Of a stretch of DNA of 17,219 bases, positions 15,799 to 17,219 are shown one piece after another. Source of the stretch: Candidatus Omnitrophota bacterium. Its GTDB lineage: Bacteria > Omnitrophota > Gorgyraeia > Duberdicusellales > 4484-171. A program made the translations under genes and the position numbers. The notes beneath the pieces are model-generated. The model saw only the letters and a list, made by a program, of their open reading frames with translations, was not told where the DNA came from and ran no database searches. Each line of letters starts with the position of its first letter. Within the stretch, counting starts at the first letter, position 1. The stretch is from positions 12,802 through 30,020 of the forward strand of contig JAMWDA010000002.1 of assembly GCA_023818995.1 (NCBI GenBank). Direction: 5' to 3'.

Positions 15799-16283
15799 GC
15801 AATATTTTTAGTCCTCAAGAGATTTTAAGGATAGCAATTAAGGTTGAGGAAAATGGCAAGAAGCTTTATGAGATTTTAGAAAATAAATCAAAGTTAGAGA
15901 AACTCAAAGGGATGTGGAGATATTTGAAGGAGCAAGAAGATATCCATAGGAATATCTTTAAACAGATGTTAGAAAATGTGGGGGATTACATCGTTTACGA
16001 ATTTAGTCCAGGCGAATACGACAGTTATCTCTCTGCCATAGCTTCTGATTACGTTTTTACCCAGAATTTGATCGAAGAGAAAATAAAAGACTTATTCACT
16101 TCTGATATTGAGGCAGTAGATTTCGGTATATATATAGAGAAACAATCTATCCTTGTTTACTCATCTTTAAGGGATTATGTAATTAAAGATAAACAATATG
16201 TAATTGGCAAGGTTATAGATGAGGAAAAAAATCATTTGTCACAGCTCAATTTAATGAAGGGAACAATTTCTAAAGTTAATTAA
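15795..16283 (+). CDS. Rubrerythrin-like diiron (ferritin-like) protein without rubredoxin domain
   Basis: This 162-residue helical protein has two ExxH-type helix motifs, EQEDIHRNIF (Glu48, His51) and DEEKNHLSQL (Glu144, His147), plus helix-1 Glu18 (IKVEENGKKLY) and helix-3 Glu115 (IYIEKQSILVY). That is the four-helix diiron arrangement of rubrerythrins. FSPQEILRIAIKVEENG at the start is typical of the family. No CxxC rubredoxin tail is present. Rubrerythrins reduce peroxide with electrons from rubredoxin, but domain-only members are biochemically less clear. Its ATG lies inside the end of the flavodiiron gene, and AAGGAGG within that gene serves as ribosome binding site. Confidence 0.8.
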   Translation: MSNIFSPQEILRIAIKVEENGKKLYEILENKSKLEKLKGMWRYLKEQEDIHRNIFKQMLENVGDYIVYEFSPGEYDSYLSAIASDYVFTQNLIEEKIKDLFTSDIEAVDFGIYIEKQSILVYSSLRDYVIKDKQYVIGKVIDEEKNHLSQLNLMKGTISKVN

Positions 16284-16301
16284 GAAAAATGGAGGTATGA
16301 A

Positions 16302-16538
16302 ATGAATATAAAAGTTTATTCAACTCCCACTTGTCCTTACTGTAAAATGGCGAAGCAGTATTTAGCTTCTAAAGGATTTACCTATGAGGATTTGGATGTT
16401 TCTCAAGATAGGGAGTCTTTAGAAGAGATGGTAAGGATTTCCGGTCAAATGGGAGTACCGGTTATAGTGATTGATGGGGAGGTAGTAGTTGGTTTTGATC
16501 GAGCGAGAATAGATTCTCTTCTACCAAGGAATATTTAA
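16302..16538 (+). CDS. Glutaredoxin-like (NrdH/Grx family) protein
   Basis: A 78-residue thioredoxin-fold protein with active site CPYC (Cys11-Cys14), cis-proline in QMGVPVIVIDG (Pro53) and the family ending VVGFDRARIDSLL. The size and the VGFD motif match the small glutaredoxin-like proteins that work with a thioredoxin-reductase-like flavoprotein rather than glutathione. The next gene encodes such a flavoprotein, 9 bases downstream. Clostridium pasteurianum has a comparable pair (Cp9 and Cp34), which feeds peroxide reduction. GGAGG lies 8 bases before the ATG. Confidence 0.9.
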   Translation: MNIKVYSTPTCPYCKMAKQYLASKGFTYEDLDVSQDRESLEEMVRISGQMGVPVIVIDGEVVVGFDRARIDSLLPRNI

Positions 16539-16547
16539 AGCTTTTAT

Positions 16548-17186
16548 ATGCCTAAGATATACGACCTCATAATTTTAGGGGCTGGCCCTTCTGGGATAAC
16601 GGCAAGTGTATACTCTGCCCGTAAAAAGATCGATTTCTTAGTGATTACTCAAGATATTGGTGGACAGGCAGCGTGGAGTGGAGATATAGAAAATTATATA
16701 GGTTACCAATTTATTAGTGGGCCACAGTTAGTTATGAAGTTTGAGGAACATATGAGGCATTTCGGTATAGATATACGTATGCCTGAGGAGGTAAAAGATA
16801 TTTTTAAAGATAATGAGCTTGTACATACTGTAACAGATAAATCTGAATACCTTTCGCGTACTTTGATAGTTGCTACAGGTAAACGCCCCAAAGAATTAGG
16901 GGTTGAGGGGGAGAGAGAGTTTAAAAATAGAGGAGTCACCTATTGCGCTACCTGTGATGGTCCATTGTTTAGTGGTAAAATTGTGGCAATTATCGGAGGT
17001 GGCAATTCTGCCTTAGATGCTGACTTACAGATGGTTAAAATTTCACCTTTGGTATACATTATCAATATCGGTGAAAGATTGACCGCAGACCGTGTGATGG
17101 TGGAAAAAATTAATAGTTATCCCAATGTAGTAATATATAATAGAACTATAGTAAAAAGAATTTATGGAGATAAATGCGTTAAATGA
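16548..17186 (+). CDS. Thioredoxin-reductase-like flavoprotein, interrupted by in-frame TGA
   Basis: The protein moves electrons from NAD(P)H through FAD to a dithiol partner. FAD-binding GAGPSG (11-16), redox site YCATCDG (Cys133, Cys136) and pyridine-nucleotide motif GGGNSALDA (150-158) are intact. The HRRxxxR motif that gives NADPH preference in TrxB is replaced by INIGERLTAD (172-181), closer to AhpF-type NADH enzymes. Reading stops at a TGA (17184-17186) after 212 residues, against about 305 in the family. The same frame then stays open to the last base of the window and gives LEVLRDGKVED, which fits the normal continuation. Families usually have Gly at this position, so TGA may stand for an original GGA. 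There is no clear ribosome binding site. It pairs with the glutaredoxin-like gene just upstream. Confidence 0.88.
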   Translation: MPKIYDLIILGAGPSGITASVYSARKKIDFLVITQDIGGQAAWSGDIENYIGYQFISGPQLVMKFEEHMRHFGIDIRMPEEVKDIFKDNELVHTVTDKSEYLSRTLIVATGKRPKELGVEGEREFKNRGVTYCATCDGPLFSGKIVAIIGGGNSALDADLQMVKISPLVYIINIGERLTADRVMVEKINSYPNVVIYNRTIVKRIYGDKCVK

Positions 17187-17219
17187 TTAGAGGTCTTAAG
17201 AGATGGCAAAGTAGAGGAT

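Noticed and set aside
17184..17186. Genome-wide reassignment of TGA to glycine (Gracilibacteria-type code)
   Set aside because: All other long genes lack internal TGA and two genes use TGA as a natural stop, so any readthrough would be local.

Overview
This AT-rich window (roughly one third G+C by eye) is densely coding. Every clear gene is on the + strand and gaps are short. Strong Shine-Dalgarno sites, a sigma-70-type promoter and bacterial gene families point to a bacterium. The gene content (superoxide reductase, rubredoxin, flavodiiron protein, rubrerythrin-like proteins, lactate dehydrogenase, DUF39 homocysteine synthesis) indicates a fermentative, oxygen-sensitive anaerobe. I cannot assign a phylum from sequence alone. 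An uncultivated candidate phylum such as Omnitrophota is possible, but that is only a guess.

Layout. (1) 1-410: the 3' end of a TPR-repeat protein. (2) 450-2588: a biosynthetic pair, a DUF39 homocysteine-synthesis protein followed 3 nt later by quinolinate synthase NadA. (3) 2619-6869: one giant gene (1416 aa from its ATG) fusing a NagB-like glucosamine-6-phosphate deaminase domain, a PIG-L/LmbE-type de-N-acetylase domain and a complete eukaryote-type hexokinase domain. (4) 6972-11419: glycogen branching enzyme GlgB and a GH57/DUF3536 glucan-active protein. (5) 11459-11677: a LysW-like zinc-ribbon carrier-type protein with an atypical C-terminus. (6) 11703-17219: a redox and oxygen-defence island. 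It opens with a TTGACA-N17-TAGAAT promoter whose -35 box is overlapped by a Fur/PerR-like palindrome. It then encodes neelaredoxin-type superoxide reductase, a frameshifted Cys-rich protein, a stand-alone desulforedoxin-like protein, L-lactate dehydrogenase, rubredoxin, a Dps-like (thioferritin-type) ferritin, flavodiiron protein, a rubrerythrin-like diiron protein, a glutaredoxin-like protein and a thioredoxin-reductase-like flavoprotein.

How it fits together. The redox island forms a plausible chain. Superoxide is reduced to peroxide by superoxide reductase. Rubredoxin and flavodiiron protein reduce O2 (or NO) to water (or N2O). The ferritin and rubrerythrin-like proteins handle iron and peroxide, and the glutaredoxin/reductase pair supplies thiol electrons. 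The giant fusion is the most striking object: its three activities (deacetylation, hexose phosphorylation, deamination/isomerisation) would be sufficient on paper to convert an N-acetylated amino sugar to fructose-6-phosphate within one polypeptide, next to glycogen-handling genes.

Two genes in the last 5 kb look broken. The Cys-rich gene has an apparent one-base deletion in an A run. The reductase has an in-frame TGA where the family normally has glycine, with the frame staying open to the end of the window. These may be real mutations or sequence errors. Two short genes (desulforedoxin-like, 12766-12912; rubredoxin, 13909-14052) are easily missed. I saw no tRNA, rRNA, CRISPR array, insertion sequence or other mobile element, and no gene-free stretch longer than about 125 bases.
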